DNA of 10,582 bases from Methylococcaceae bacterium NSM2-1 (GTDB lineage Bacteria > Pseudomonadota > Gammaproteobacteria > Methylococcales > Methylomonadaceae), in NCBI GenBank assembly GCA_002256705.1, contig NQJI01000024.1, positions 1 through 10,582 on the forward strand. The letters run 5' to 3'. The position numbers were made by a program, and so were the translations under genes. The notes beneath the pieces were generated by a model. The model was not told the origin of the DNA and ran no database searches. It saw only the letters and a list, made by a program, of their open reading frames with translations. Of the stretch, positions 1-7,708 are shown one piece after another. The stretch's first letter is position 1. Every line of letters starts with the position of its first letter.

Positions 1-1119
1 AGGGATGGACAGCGTCGAATTATTGAAGATATAGAAAATATTAAAGAGCCTGTTTCAGGAAAGAATCTTGAGCTAAGTATTGATCAGCGCATTCAATATC
101 TGGCATATAAAGAATTGCAGTTGGCGGTCAGTGCTAACAAGGCCAAATCAGGGGCATTGGTAGTATTGGATGCAAAAAACGGGGAAATCCTGGCGGCAGT
201 TAACCAGCCCTCTTTTAATCCGAATACCCGAAGTAGCTTGAAAGAAAGTTTGTATAGGAATAGAGCGCTTACCGATGTGTTTGAACCGGGATCAACAGTT
301 AAGCCCTTTGTCGTTGCAGCGGCTTTAGAGGGTGGTTATGTAAGTCCTAATGCCACTTTTGCAACGCATGGAACGTATCAAATCGGACGCAATACAGTTA
401 AAGATGTACATAATTACGGCACCCTGGATTTAACGCATGTAATAAAAAAATCCAGTAATGTCGGTGTTAGCATGATGGCATTGAAAATGCCTCCGAAATA
501 TTTTTGGGGAGTTTATCACCGGCTTGGTTTTGGTATTTCAGCAGGCTCGGGTTTTCCAGGTGAGGCGAGTGGCACTTTGATGGATTATAAAAGGTGGCAC
601 GATTTTGACCGGGCGATATTGTCATTCGGCTATGGCTTGAATAGTTCGGCATTGCAACTGGCAAGAGCTTATACGGCTTTGGCAGATGACGGTATTTTGC
701 ATTCGGTAAGCTTGCTGAAACGTGAAGAAGATGATGATGCGGTTCGGATATTTTCAGCAAAAACGGCCAAGAGTGTCAGGAAAATGATGGAAACCGTGCT
801 TATGAAAGATGGCACCGCTTATGAAGCCAGGGTCGACGGGTACAGTGCCGCAGGTAAAACCGGGACAGCAAAAAAAGCCGGTTCCAGGGGTTATACCGAG
901 AAGAGTTATTTTGCTGTTTTTGCCGGAATGGCGCCTGCCAGTGATCCAAGGTTGATTATCGTCGTTATGATTGATGAGCCTTCTGCAGGCCAGTACTATG
1001 GCGGACTCGTTTCGGCTCCTGTATTTTCCAAGGTGATGGCGGGAGCCCTAAGAATACTGGAAGTTGCTCCTGATCAGGAAGAAACGATGCCCATTTTGTT
1101 AACTCAGAAAAGTCCGTAA
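1..1119 (+). CDS. ftsI: Peptidoglycan D,D-transpeptidase FtsI (PBP3), 5'-truncated by window edge
   Basis: FtsI is the septum-specific class B penicillin-binding protein that cross-links new peptidoglycan in the periplasm, working with FtsW in the divisome. The reading frame is open from base 1, so the gene starts upstream; 372 residues are present against a family length of roughly 570-590. The N-terminal membrane anchor and most of the non-catalytic domain are therefore missing from view. Numbering from base 1, the three penicillin-binding motifs are all intact: STVK with the catalytic serine at residue 98 (bases 292-303), SSN at 151-153 (bases 451-459), and KTGT at 286-289 (KTG at bases 856-864). 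The segment before the catalytic domain, ending LSIDQRIQYLAYKEL, is typical of gammaproteobacterial PBP3. The stop is TAA at 1117-1119, eight bases before murE. The window edge is the only sign of truncation. Confidence 0.96.
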   Translation, partial: RDGQRRIIEDIENIKEPVSGKNLELSIDQRIQYLAYKELQLAVSANKAKSGALVVLDAKNGEILAAVNQPSFNPNTRSSLKESLYRNRALTDVFEPGSTVKPFVVAAALEGGYVSPNATFATHGTYQIGRNTVKDVHNYGTLDLTHVIKKSSNVGVSMMALKMPPKYFWGVYHRLGFGISAGSGFPGEASGTLMDYKRWHDFDRAILSFGYGLNSSALQLARAYTALADDGILHSVSLLKREEDDDAVRIFSAKTAKSVRKMMETVLMKDGTAYEARVDGYSAAGKTGTAKKAGSRGYTEKSYFAVFAGMAPASDPRLIIVVMIDEPSAGQYYGGLVSAPVFSKVMAGALRILEVAPDQEETMPILLTQKSP

Positions 1120-1127
1120 TACTGCTC

Positions 1128-2621
1128 ATGAGGCTGGAAGATCTATTAGAAGGATTTATCTCATTTCCATGCTCAAGCTTGGGAACGGCAGAGGATAAGC
1201 TTATTACGGGGCTGGCTTTGGACAGCCGGAAGGTTATCGAAGGGAATGTATTTATTGCCTTGGCGGGTGCCAGGCAGCATGGCCTGATTCACGTTGCACA
1301 AGCTCTTGACAATGGCGCTTGTGCGGTTGTTTTTGACCCAGCCGGGGGCATGGCTAAGCAGATCAGTAATGTGCCGATGATTGCGGTGGACGATCTGGGC
1401 TTGAAGCTGGGTGATATAGCTGCCCGTTTTTATGGTGATCCTTCCAGGTTTATGAGTGTAATTGGCATCACTGGGACTAATGGCAAAACCTCCTGCAGTC
1501 AATTTTTAAGTCAGATGTTGGATGACTGCGGAATAATCGGCACATTGGGTTGGGGTGGATGGGGCAGGCTTAATAAAACGCTTAATACCACCCCTGATGC
1601 CCTGGAAACTCAAAGAATACTGGCTGAATTACTGAAAGATAACAAAAAAATGGTCGCGATGGAGGTTTCGTCGCATGGTTTGGAGCAGGGCAGGGTGAAT
1701 GGCGTTATTTTTAAAGGCGCGGTGTTCACCAATATCAGTCGTGATCATTTGGATTATCACGGCACTATGGACGCCTACCTGCAGGCTAAATTGGAGTTAC
1801 TCAACAAGCCGGGTTTAGCCTTTGCCGTAGTCAATATCGATGATTGCTATAGCAGCCAGATTATTGCCGCGATGCCGGAAACCGTTGTTGTATGGGGCAC
1901 GAGTGTTCAGGGAAAAACCTTGTCTTCTTGCGAATGCGTCAGTGCAGATAATATTTTGCATAAAGTGGATGGCATTGAATTTGATGTGCACTGGCGGGGA
2001 AATAGCCAGAGGGTAAATGTGCCGCTCTTTGGCGACTTTAATAGCGAGAATGTGTTAACCGTCCTGGCTGTGATGCTGGCCATGGGGGTTTCAATGCCTG
2101 ATGCGGTGAAAAAACTGGAGTACATAAAGCCGGTTGCAGGACGTATGGAGCGCTTTGGCGGAGATGGACAGCCACTGATATTTGTAGATTATGCGCATAC
2201 GCCCGATGCACTGGATAAGGTTTTATCCAGTATGAGAAAACATTGTCTACAGGCCTTATGGGTGGTGTTCGGCTGTGGAGGCAACAGGGACAAGGGTAAG
2301 CGCCCCCAAATGGGCCGCATTGCAGAACAGTGGGCGGATCATGTGATTATTACCGATGACAACCCGCGATTTGAAAATGGACTGGATATAGTTGATGACA
2401 TTTTGACGGGTTGTAGTTCGACAGGGCATCATCCGGTTAAAGTTGAAGTCATTCAAGACAGAGAACAGGCGATACAAAATGTGATAGCGAGAGCCGCTGA
2501 AAAGGATTGTATTGTGGTTGCGGGTAAGGGCCATGAACATTATCAGGAAATCAATGGAGTGCAAATAGCATTCAGTGACACTCAGGTCGTGATTGACGCA
2601 TTAAAAATGAGAGCCGGATAA
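1128..2621 (+). CDS. murE: UDP-MurNAc-L-Ala-D-Glu:meso-diaminopimelate ligase MurE
   Basis: MurE is the cytoplasmic ATP-dependent ligase that adds the third peptide residue to UDP-MurNAc-L-Ala-D-Glu. The 497-residue protein has the three Mur ligase domains: an N-terminal UDP-substrate domain (about 1-108), a central ATPase domain with P-loop GTNGKT at 116-121 followed by NTTPDA at 153-158 and EVSSHGL at 179-185, and a C-terminal domain. K221 in YLQAKLELL fits the lysine that is carbamylated in this family. DNPR at 411-414 is the motif known to select meso-diaminopimelate over lysine, so DAP-type peptidoglycan is predicted. GKGHE at 466-470 is also typical. ATG at 1128 lies 8 bases after the ftsI stop. 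No strong Shine-Dalgarno sequence is visible before it, so translation may depend on coupling to ftsI. Length and motifs are normal. Confidence 0.97.
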   Translation: MRLEDLLEGFISFPCSSLGTAEDKLITGLALDSRKVIEGNVFIALAGARQHGLIHVAQALDNGACAVVFDPAGGMAKQISNVPMIAVDDLGLKLGDIAARFYGDPSRFMSVIGITGTNGKTSCSQFLSQMLDDCGIIGTLGWGGWGRLNKTLNTTPDALETQRILAELLKDNKKMVAMEVSSHGLEQGRVNGVIFKGAVFTNISRDHLDYHGTMDAYLQAKLELLNKPGLAFAVVNIDDCYSSQIIAAMPETVVVWGTSVQGKTLSSCECVSADNILHKVDGIEFDVHWRGNSQRVNVPLFGDFNSENVLTVLAVMLAMGVSMPDAVKKLEYIKPVAGRMERFGGDGQPLIFVDYAHTPDALDKVLSSMRKHCLQALWVVFGCGGNRDKGKRPQMGRIAEQWADHVIITDDNPRFENGLDIVDDILTGCSSTGHHPVKVEVIQDREQAIQNVIARAAEKDCIVVAGKGHEHYQEINGVQIAFSDTQVVIDALKMRAG

Positions 2622-2623
2622 CA

Positions 2624-4006
2624 ATGAAGAAAATGATGCTGAGTGAGTGTGCTGAAGCTGTGCAAGGGAAGCTCATCGGTGAAGATGTAGCTATCACTTC
2701 TGTCGGCATAGACACGCGGGCAATTAAGCCAGGGCAGCTTTTTATTGCAATTAAAGGACACAACTTTGATGGTAACGAGTTTGTTGTTCAAGCTGAAGAG
2801 GCCGGAGCAATTGCTGCAATCGTGCATAATGGCGTTAAATCAACCTTGCCGCATATTGTCGTTGATGATACGCGGCTGGCATTGGCTGAACTGGCTGGTA
2901 CATGGCGACGCGCCCTCGGTGCACGTGGGAACGAGAAACTTTCGGTGGTCGGCATTACTGGCAGTAACGGCAAGACGACCGTTAAGGAAATGGTTGCGGC
3001 AATACTAGGTGTCAATGGCACCGTCTTGTTTACTCAAGGTAACCTGAATAATGACATTGGGGTGCCTTTGACTTTGCTGCGCCTGAATGAACAGCATCGG
3101 TATGCAGTGATTGAAATGGGCGCAAACCATGCAGGAGAAATTGCCTACACCAGCACTTGTGCACAGGCCGATGTGGTGATTATTACCAATGCAGGAGCGG
3201 CGCATATAGAAGGTTTCGGCAGTCTTGACGGCGTTGCCAAAGCGAAAGGCGAGATCATCGAGACGCTTCAAAATGAAGGTATTGCCGTTATTAATCATGA
3301 TGATGACTATTTTGACTATTGGAAGTCAGTCGCTGGAAATAGACGCGTTCTGTCATTTGGTTTGAATAGCGGTGCAGATGTAACGGCTAAGGCAATTAAA
3401 ACAGAAATCCGTAATAACGCGTTTGTTACCAGATTTGAGTTAGGTACAGCGCTGGGTGCGGTTGATATTATTTTAAAACTGGCAGGTCAACATAATGTTG
3501 TTAATGCGTTGGCGGCCACAACTGCAAGTTTGGCGTTGGGTATAGGCCTGAAACAGATCAAGCAAGGCCTGGAAAGTGTAAAGCCGGTAACCGGACGGTT
3601 GCAACCCCTGGTCAGTCGATTAGGGAATATCGTTATTGACGATACCTATAATGCCAATTCTGCCTCCCTGAAAGCCGGTCTTGATGTGCTGGCTAACTTT
3701 AAGGGTAAGCCCTGGCTGGTTTTAGGGGCGTTCGGAGAATTGGGTCCTGATAGCCCGAAAATGCACGAAGAAATGGGTGTGCTTATTAAAGCCAGCGGAG
3801 TTGTCAGGTTGTTAGCGGTAGGCGCAGATAGCAAGAATACTGTGCAAGCCTTTGGTATTGGGGCGACTTTTTTTGAAAAACAACAAGATTTGATTGATGT
3901 GCTAAAACAAGAACTGAAAGGCGATGAAACGATTTTGATTAAAGGCTCTCGAGCCCAGCACATGGAAAACGTAGCGGCAGCTTTGGTTGATAATTTCAGG
4001 AATTGA
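2624..4006 (+). CDS. murF: UDP-MurNAc-tripeptide:D-Ala-D-Ala ligase MurF
   Basis: MurF is the cytoplasmic ligase that completes the UDP-MurNAc-pentapeptide by joining D-Ala-D-Ala to the tripeptide made by MurE. Its 460 residues are close to the usual family length. An N-terminal substrate domain (about 1-105) includes DTR..KPGQLFIAIKG. The ATPase domain has the P-loop GSNGKTT at 113-119, LNNDIGVP at 141-148, IEMGANHAGEI at 163-173 and the VAKAKGEI segment near 204-211. The C-terminal domain has HNVVNALAA at 290-298, GRLQ at 324-327 and DDTYNANS at 339-346. The last is a small departure from the DDSYNANP form I recall as common. The start is 2 bases after the murE stop, with weak GAGAG (2609-2613) and CGGA (2615-2618) Shine-Dalgarno candidates lying inside murE. 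Nearby later ATG codons (2633, 2636) are possible but less well spaced. Confidence 0.97.
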   Translation: MKKMMLSECAEAVQGKLIGEDVAITSVGIDTRAIKPGQLFIAIKGHNFDGNEFVVQAEEAGAIAAIVHNGVKSTLPHIVVDDTRLALAELAGTWRRALGARGNEKLSVVGITGSNGKTTVKEMVAAILGVNGTVLFTQGNLNNDIGVPLTLLRLNEQHRYAVIEMGANHAGEIAYTSTCAQADVVIITNAGAAHIEGFGSLDGVAKAKGEIIETLQNEGIAVINHDDDYFDYWKSVAGNRRVLSFGLNSGADVTAKAIKTEIRNNAFVTRFELGTALGAVDIILKLAGQHNVVNALAATTASLALGIGLKQIKQGLESVKPVTGRLQPLVSRLGNIVIDDTYNANSASLKAGLDVLANFKGKPWLVLGAFGELGPDSPKMHEEMGVLIKASGVVRLLAVGADSKNTVQAFGIGATFFEKQQDLIDVLKQELKGDETILIKGSRAQHMENVAAALVDNFRN

Positions 4007-4009
4007 ACA

Positions 4010-5092
4010 ATGTTACTTTACTTTGCAGATTATCTAATGACCTTTGATGGCGGTTTCAGGGTATTTCATTACCTGACCTTTCGCGCCATTCTCGGTGCAT
4101 TAACCTCATTGTTGATTTCCTTTATTATCGGCCCGGTAATGATAAGAAAATTAAGCCGTAAAAAGATCGGGCAAAGTATCCGTGAATTAGGTCCGCAATC
4201 ACATTATGAGAAATCAGGAACGCCCACCATGGGTGGCGCTTTGATACTGGTTGCGATTGCCATCAGTACTTTGCTGTGGGCAGATCTGGGTAACCGCTAT
4301 ATATGGGTCATCCTACTGGTTACGATGGGCTACGGTATCATAGGCTTTATTGATGATTACAGGAAAATTATCAAGCGCAATAGTGATGGTTTATCGGCTA
4401 AAGCCAAATATTTGGCGCAATCAATAATAGGTATAACGGCTGCAGTATTCTTGTACAAAACAGCGATTCTACCGGCAGAAACCCAATTCATTGTCCCCTT
4501 TTTTAAGGACTTCATGCTGGATATGGGCTGGATGTATGTCGTTCTGACCTATTTTGTCATCGTTGGAACCAGTAACGCAGTTAACCTGACCGATGGACTG
4601 GATGGTTTGGCCATTATGCCTACAGTGATGGTTGCCTCGGGATTGGGTTTTTTTGCCTATCTATCAGGACATGTGACTTTTTCAGATTACCTGGCTATTC
4701 CTTACCTGCCTAATGCAGGAGAACTCATTGTATTTTGTGCTGCTTTAGTGGGCGCCGGATTAGGTTTTTTATGGTTTAACGCCTATCCCGCGATGGTGTT
4801 TATGGGGGATGTCGGCGCGCTGGCATTGGGTGCAGCTTTAGGTGTATTAGCAGTATTGGTCAGACAAGAAATTGTATTGATGATTATGGGCGGTGTTTTT
4901 GTAATGGAAACGCTATCCGTAATTATTCAGGTTGTCTCTTTTAAGTTGACCGGAAAACGGGTTTTTCGTATGGCACCAATACATCATCATTTTGAATTGA
5001 AAGGATGGCCGGAACCACGGGTTATCGTGCGCTTCTGGATTATCACAGTCATTCTGGTGTTGATTGGATTGGCAACATTAAAATTGAGATGA
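4010..5092 (+). CDS. mraY: Phospho-N-acetylmuramoyl-pentapeptide transferase MraY
   Basis: MraY is the inner-membrane enzyme that transfers phospho-MurNAc-pentapeptide from UDP to undecaprenyl phosphate, giving lipid I. Its 360 residues equal the E. coli protein length. Many hydrophobic segments are visible, consistent with the family's ten membrane helices. Signature sites are intact: KSGTPTMGG at 68-76, the aspartate pair D115-D116 in [20 protein letters not shown] at 189-201, FMGD with D267, and the histidine motif [17 protein letters not shown] at 321-337. The [15 protein letters not shown] form (Ala rather than Ser after GDVG) also occurs in pseudomonads, as I recall, and is not a defect. 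The start follows murF by 3 bases, with a good AGGA Shine-Dalgarno at 3998-4001 spaced 8 bases. A 61-bp gap follows, the largest in the window. Confidence 0.98.
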   Translation: MLLYFADYLMTFDGGFRVFHYLTFRAILGALTSLLISFIIGPVMIRKLSRKKIGQSIRELGPQSHYEKSGTPTMGGALILVAIAISTLLWADLGNRYIWVILLVTMGYGIIGFIDDYRKIIKRNSDGLSAKAKYLAQSIIGITAAVFLYKTAILPAETQFIVPFFKDFMLDMGWMYVVLTYFVIVGTSNAVNLTDGLDGLAIMPTVMVASGLGFFAYLSGHVTFSDYLAIPYLPNAGELIVFCAALVGAGLGFLWFNAYPAMVFMGDVGALALGAALGVLAVLVRQEIVLMIMGGVFVMETLSVIIQVVSFKLTGKRVFRMAPIHHHFELKGWPEPRVIVRFWIITVILVLIGLATLKLR

Positions 5093-5111
5093 GAAAAGTG
5101 CACAAGATAAA
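5084..5111 (+). promoter_or_regulatory. Weak candidate sigma-70 promoter before murD
   Basis: At the end of mraY, TTGAGA (5084-5089) matches five of six bases of the -35 consensus. It is followed, after 16 bases, by GATAAA (5106-5111), which matches four of six bases of the -10 consensus. The gap after mraY is locally AT-rich and is the only place in the window where an internal promoter would not lie mainly inside a gene. The match is weak enough to arise by chance. If real, it would give extra transcription of murD, ftsW, murG, murC and murB independent of the upstream genes. Confidence 0.2.
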
Positions 5112-5114
5112 TAA

Positions 5115-5153
5115 ATGTATTTCTCTGATTTCTGGCTGGCGAGTGGTTGTTAG
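5115..5153 (+). other. 12-codon mini-ORF ending at the murD start
   Basis: ATG at 5115 opens a 12-codon frame (MYFSDFWLASGC) whose TAG stop at 5151-5153 directly abuts the murD ATG, in the same frame. It fills most of the 61-bp gap between mraY and murD. No convincing Shine-Dalgarno sequence precedes it; the purine stretch GAGAAAAG near 5091-5098 is too far upstream for a normal start. If translated, it could couple ribosomes into murD by re-initiation across the TAGATG junction. Equally, it may be a chance frame. There is no recognisable homology or attenuator structure. A transcript starting from the candidate promoter just upstream would begin close to or inside it. Confidence 0.15.
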
Positions 5154-6530
5154 ATGAAAATGGATAATGTAGCGATTATAAACTCGTTAAAAAAGAGTTT
5201 TGCACTGGATCCACAAAGCGCCAAGGTTTTGGTGGTGGGACTTGGCAATACTGGCATTTCGGTTGCGCATTATTTACAAAAACTCGGGTTTAATTTTGCC
5301 ATCACCGATAGTCGTGATAAACCGCCGTTAATAGATGAATTTTTTCAAGTGATGCCTGATACACCTGTTTTTACCGGCGGTTTTGATGAGGCGGCATTTA
5401 AAGTTGCAACACATCTGGTTGTCAGTCCAGGCGTGTCACTGACTGAAAAATCGATCGTCAAAGCCATCGCCAATGGCTCGAAGATAGTCAGCGATATTGA
5501 TTTGTTTGCCTGTTCCGTTGACGCGCCGATTATTGCCATTACAGGCTCAAATGGTAAAAGTACGGTTACAACCATGCTGGGCGAAATGGCAAAGTGCGCA
5601 GGAAAAAGGGTGGGTGTAGGCGGCAATCTGGGTACACCGGCACTGGATTTACTGGATCAGGCTGCAGAATTGTATGTATTGGAGCTTTCAAGTTTTCAGC
5701 TCGAACGAACCACCGTTTTGAATGCTGCTGCAGCAACTGTGCTCAATGTTTCTGCTGATCATCTGGACAGACATACAGACATAGCCAAATACGCACAGGA
5801 AAAACAGAACGTTTTTAATGGTAATGGCGTCATGGTAATCAATGCTGATGACCCTGTTGTCGCTGCGATGCAGGAAGCCGGCAGACGCCTATTTACCTTT
5901 TCAATCAAAACGGACGCTGATTTTTATATTGCTCGGAAGGGCGAAGTGGAGTACCTGATGCACAATAAACAGTGTTTGATGCCGTTAGCTGAATTACCGC
6001 TTGAAGGCAGACATAATGCGGCCAATGCGCTGGCTGCATTGGCGTTAGGTATATCCATAGGATTGGATGAGCAAGCTATGTGTAATGCTTTGAAAACATT
6101 TAAAGGGCTGGATCACCGAATGCAGCGTGTCGCGGAAATTCGCGGTGTTACCTGGGTAAACGACTCTAAGGCAACCAATATTGGTGCCTGTGTTGCTGCG
6201 TTACAAGGCTATGAACGCAAAGTCATTCTGATTGCAGGGGGGGATGCCAAGGGGGCAGATATGAATGAATTGACACACACCATTAAAGAAAAGGCAAAAA
6301 GCGTGGTGTTAATGGGCAAGGATGCGGGCTTGATTAAACAGGCACTGAATAATTGTGTTCCCGTATATTCTGCCGAAAACATGGCTCAAGCTGTACAAAT
6401 TTCTGCCAGTCTTGCAAAGATCGGAGACAGTGTTTTGTTATCTCCGGCCTGTGCCAGTCTTGATCAATATAAAAATTATCAGGATAGAGGCGATCAATTT
6501 GCTAAAGCTGTATTGGGATTGCTTGCATGA
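5154..6530 (+). CDS. murD: UDP-MurNAc-L-alanine:D-glutamate ligase MurD
   Basis: MurD is the cytoplasmic ligase that adds D-glutamate to UDP-MurNAc-L-Ala, the second peptide step after MurC. It has 458 residues. The N-terminal Rossmann-like UDP-binding domain begins at KVLVVGLGNTGIS (24-36). The P-loop is GSNGKST at 131-137, followed by ELSSFQLE at 177-184, DHLDRH at 202-207 and K217 in YAQEKQNVF, which aligns with the carbamylated lysine of E. coli MurD. The C-terminal domain has GRHNAANALAA at 285-295, NDSKATN at 336-342 and LLSPACASLDQY at 428-439 leading to DRGDQF. The protein is about 20 residues longer at the N terminus than E. coli MurD (438). An in-frame TAG at 5151-5153 rules out a start upstream; GAGTGG at 5141-5146 is spaced 7 bases from ATG 5154, favouring it over ATG 5160. 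The gene overlaps ftsW by ATGA. Confidence 0.96.
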   Translation: MKMDNVAIINSLKKSFALDPQSAKVLVVGLGNTGISVAHYLQKLGFNFAITDSRDKPPLIDEFFQVMPDTPVFTGGFDEAAFKVATHLVVSPGVSLTEKSIVKAIANGSKIVSDIDLFACSVDAPIIAITGSNGKSTVTTMLGEMAKCAGKRVGVGGNLGTPALDLLDQAAELYVLELSSFQLERTTVLNAAAATVLNVSADHLDRHTDIAKYAQEKQNVFNGNGVMVINADDPVVAAMQEAGRRLFTFSIKTDADFYIARKGEVEYLMHNKQCLMPLAELPLEGRHNAANALAALALGISIGLDEQAMCNALKTFKGLDHRMQRVAEIRGVTWVNDSKATNIGACVAALQGYERKVILIAGGDAKGADMNELTHTIKEKAKSVVLMGKDAGLIKQALNNCVPVYSAENMAQAVQISASLAKIGDSVLLSPACASLDQYKNYQDRGDQFAKAVLGLLA

Positions 6531-7708
6531 GAAAACGAGCGAAGCCATCACGGATCGGGCGGTTTCATTTTGACCCCCTGCTGATCGTTTTGTCTACGAG
6601 TCTATTGCTCATTGGTTATGTCATGGTGGCATCCTCATCATTGCATTTGGGCGTAAAAATGACCGGTAACTGCTTGTACTATCCGATCAGGCAGTCAATT
6701 CATATAGGCCTTGGACTGTTTTTAGGGGCCTGTGTCGCACTAACCCCAATTCGTGCCTGGGAAAAATTGGGGCAATGGCTGTTCATAGGGGGGTTGTTAT
6801 TACTGGTGATTGTACTGGTGCCTGGTCTTGGGATAAAGGTTAACGGCAGTACACGCTGGCTGTCACTAGGTGGCTTGAGGATACAGGTATCAGAAGTGGT
6901 CAAGTATTTTGCGGTCATTTATATGGCAGGCTATGTGACACGGCATCAGCAATCAATACGAGAATCAGCTTTCGGTTTGATTAAACCTTTAATTTTGTTT
7001 TCAGTGGCCAGCTTACTGTTGTTAATGGAGCCTGATTTCGGTTCAGCTGTGGTGATATTAATTATTGCCATGGGTATTATGTTTTTAGCAGGAGCACGAC
7101 TATCGCAATTCATAATGTTGTTGTCGTTCGTGGCGTTACTGGCAGTGCTGCTGGTTTATTTTGAGCCTTATCGCATGAAACGTGTAACCAGTTTTATGAA
7201 TCCATGGGCTGATCCTAAAGATACGGGCTATCAATTAGTCCATGCGCTTATTTCTTTCGGACGAGGAGAGTGGTCGGGCGTGGGGCTGGGCAGTGGCATC
7301 CAAAAACTATTTTATTTACCTGAAGCGCATACCGATTTTTTATTTTCAGTGATAGGTGAAGAGCTAGGGCTATTGGGGGTACTTACTGTCATAGTCCTAT
7401 TTTCATTATTGATATGGCGTACTTTTGAAATAGGCGTGGCTGCAGAGAAAGCAGGAGAACGTTTTTCTGCCTTTATTGCCTATGGTTTGGGTATCTGGTT
7501 TGGTTTTCAAGCATTCGTCAATATGGGCGTTAATATGGGAATTTTGCCAACGAAAGGATTGACTTTGCCATTAATGAGTTATGGCGGCGGCAGCATGATG
7601 ATTATGTGTTGCGCAGTTGCTTTGTTATTTCGGGTGCATACCGAAGTCGCCGAGATAAACGCCTCGTCGCCACGCGGGAGCGTGGGAATGAGAATTCGAA
7701 ATGGGTAA
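6527..7708 (+). CDS. ftsW: Septal peptidoglycan glycosyltransferase FtsW (SEDS family)
   Basis: FtsW is the SEDS-family inner-membrane polymerase that joins lipid II into septal glycan strands together with FtsI. Its 393 residues begin with a short basic cytoplasmic tail (MRKRAKPSRIGR), then a series of about ten hydrophobic segments. SEDS signatures are clear: NGSTRWLSLGG at 106-116, QVSEVVK at 120-126, MEPDFGSA at 167-174, GVGLGSGIQK at 251-260, and PEAHTDFLFSVIGEELG at 265-281. D270 corresponds to the essential catalytic aspartate (D297 in E. coli FtsW). LPLMSYGGGS at 347-356 is the conserved late motif. The start overlaps the murD stop as ATGA, with a GGGA Shine-Dalgarno candidate at 6515-6518. 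The end overlaps murG by 8 bases. Residues 379-389 or so of the cytoplasmic tail are encoded by a palindromic repeat and are probably not ancestral FtsW sequence. Confidence 0.96.
   Translation: MRKRAKPSRIGRFHFDPLLIVLSTSLLLIGYVMVASSSLHLGVKMTGNCLYYPIRQSIHIGLGLFLGACVALTPIRAWEKLGQWLFIGGLLLLVIVLVPGLGIKVNGSTRWLSLGGLRIQVSEVVKYFAVIYMAGYVTRHQQSIRESAFGLIKPLILFSVASLLLLMEPDFGSAVVILIIAMGIMFLAGARLSQFIMLLSFVALLAVLLVYFEPYRMKRVTSFMNPWADPKDTGYQLVHALISFGRGEWSGVGLGSGIQKLFYLPEAHTDFLFSVIGEELGLLGVLTVIVLFSLLIWRTFEIGVAAEKAGERFSAFIAYGLGIWFGFQAFVNMGVNMGILPTKGLTLPLMSYGGGSMMIMCCAVALLFRVHTEVAEINASSPRGSVGMRIRNG
7663..7692. repeat. REP-like imperfect palindrome within the 3' end of ftsW
   Basis: A 30-base imperfect palindrome is centred between 7677 and 7678. 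The core is a perfect 6-bp stem, CCACGC (7670-7675) and GCGTGG (7680-7685), around a GGGA loop. After a two-base mismatch (7668-7669 against 7686-7687) the symmetry resumes: CTCGT at 7663-7667 faces ATGAG at 7688-7692, with one G-T wobble. From memory, this resembles a dispersed gammaproteobacterial repeat with arms like GTTCCCACGC and GCGTGGGAAC, here with a decayed left arm. It is read through in frame by ftsW, giving part of the tail ASSPRGSVGMRI, and it ends 8 bases before the murG ATG. No second copy is visible in this window, so membership of a genome-wide repeat family is inferred. Confidence 0.6.

Noticed and set aside
115..117. TTG at 115 as a possible start for a short ftsI
   Set aside because: The frame is open and PBP3-like from base 1, so this is an internal leucine codon. 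The true start is upstream of the window.
444..450. A-AAA-AAA run in ftsI as a programmed frameshift site
   Set aside because: The frame continues directly into the SSN catalytic motif, and no stimulatory hairpin or alternative product is apparent.
2745..3008. 87-codon open frame on the plus strand inside murF
   Set aside because: It is out of frame within murF, whose own frame carries all family motifs, and its translation has no recognisable features.
5093..5153. Transcription terminator in the mraY-murD gap
   Set aside because: No GC-rich stem followed by a T run is present. The only palindrome, GTGCAC at 5098-5103, is too short to form one.
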